Below, one piece after another: positions 63,739-64,000 of a stretch of DNA of 64,000 nt. This DNA comes from Saussurea involucrata (lineage: Eukaryota; Streptophyta; Magnoliopsida; Asterales; Asteraceae): NCBI GenBank assembly GCA_033807775.1, contig CM066315.1, forward strand, positions 58,806,820 through 58,870,819. The letters are read 5' to 3'. The stretch's first letter is position 1, and each line of letters opens with the position of its first letter. Position numbers and translations under genes: made by a program. The notes beneath the pieces are model-generated. The model was not told the origin of the DNA, did not search any database, and saw nothing but the letters and a program-made list of their open reading frames with translations.

Positions 63739-64000
63739 ACACTCCCCCCTTAAAAGAATTCCGTCCCCAGAATTCCTCATTGGAAAAGATGCGGGTATCT
63801 TGCCCACATCAAAACCGAAACTTTCTAAAGTAAAGCTATATCTGACTCAGTCAACCATCTCATCAAACTCGAAACATGGAACCTTGGGTGCATTTCCTTC
63901 AGTTCTTACGGTACTCTAACTCGTAGGCTACTGTTCCTACTCGGTCGATCTTGACTACAGAAGATTTACTAAGGCTTCTCATGCATCAACACTTCCTTTA
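63739..64000 (-). pseudogene. C-terminal end of chromovirus integrase, continues past the window
   Basis: On the minus strand, VKIDRVGTVAYELE (near 63955-63915) and, one frame over, ELKEMHPRFHVSSLMRWLTE (63910-63850). These correspond to RIGEVAYRLDLPPELSRIHN and FHVSNFRKCL of the 22958-27505 protein. At least one frameshift is present, so the element is probably dead. Confidence 0.7.

Overview
This is a piece of a plant nuclear genome, most likely a eudicot. The gene content (pentatricopeptide repeat protein, type-I pectin methylesterase, PMEI-family inhibitors with spliceosomal introns), AT-rich intergenic DNA, a eukaryotic tRNA-Lys(UUU) without encoded CCA, and chromovirus, Athila, Sirevirus, L1, SINE and MITE repeats all say so. 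The repeat mixture reminds me of Asteraceae, but that is an impression and not proof.

Layout. 0-1 kb: C-terminal end of a PPR gene (+). 1.5-2.3 kb: internally deleted Ty3 remnant (-). 3.8-5.7 kb: apparently intact two-exon pectin methylesterase gene (-). 6-7.5 kb: a Harbinger-type MITE with TTA target duplications, a second diverged copy, and a 5'-truncated L1-type LINE inserted in that copy. 8.5-11.6 kb: a graveyard of gene fragments (hAT BED finger, Pumilio repeats, plastid-type pyruvate kinase, an unrecognised multi-exon gene). 11.6-44.4 kb: one nested retrotransposon complex. A Sirevirus-like Ty1/copia element (TSD ACCAT) was hit by an Athila-like Ty3 element, whose LTR was hit by a young Tekay-type chromovirus (TSD CATAC); a hAT MITE sits in the Sirevirus 3' LTR. 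The window itself contains the empty-site counterparts for the chromovirus and MITE insertions. Much of the Sirevirus 5' half and most of the Athila 5' LTR are missing, replaced at 40-43.3 kb by a G-rich non-coding stretch and the 3' end of another chromovirus (+). 45.4-46.1 kb: a 295-bp tandem duplication abutting a tRNA-Lys gene. 46.8-50.9 kb: a ~1659-bp unit repeated 2.5 times, each full unit with an intact copia gag-only reading frame between LTR-like segments. 51-51.6 kb: copia integrase fragment. 52.5-57.1 kb: two paralogous PMEI genes (-) in a segmental duplication, with an L1 tail and a tRNA-derived SINE between them. 57.8-62 kb: dense MITEs, hAT-like elements, long hairpins and TA/CT microsatellites. 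62.1-64 kb: LTR and start of the internal region of another chromovirus (-), cut by the window edge.

Probably functional genes: PPR (partial), PME, two PMEIs, tRNA-Lys. PME and PMEI proteins are functional antagonists in cell-wall pectin de-esterification; here they lie ~47 kb apart on the same strand, which may be coincidence. Everything else is mobile DNA in various stages of decay. The most noteworthy structures are the three-level nested insertion with internal empty-site proofs, the gag-only tandem LTR array, palindromic TCCGGA arrays in the LTRs of three different chromoviruses, and the long perfect-hairpin MITEs beside TA microsatellites.
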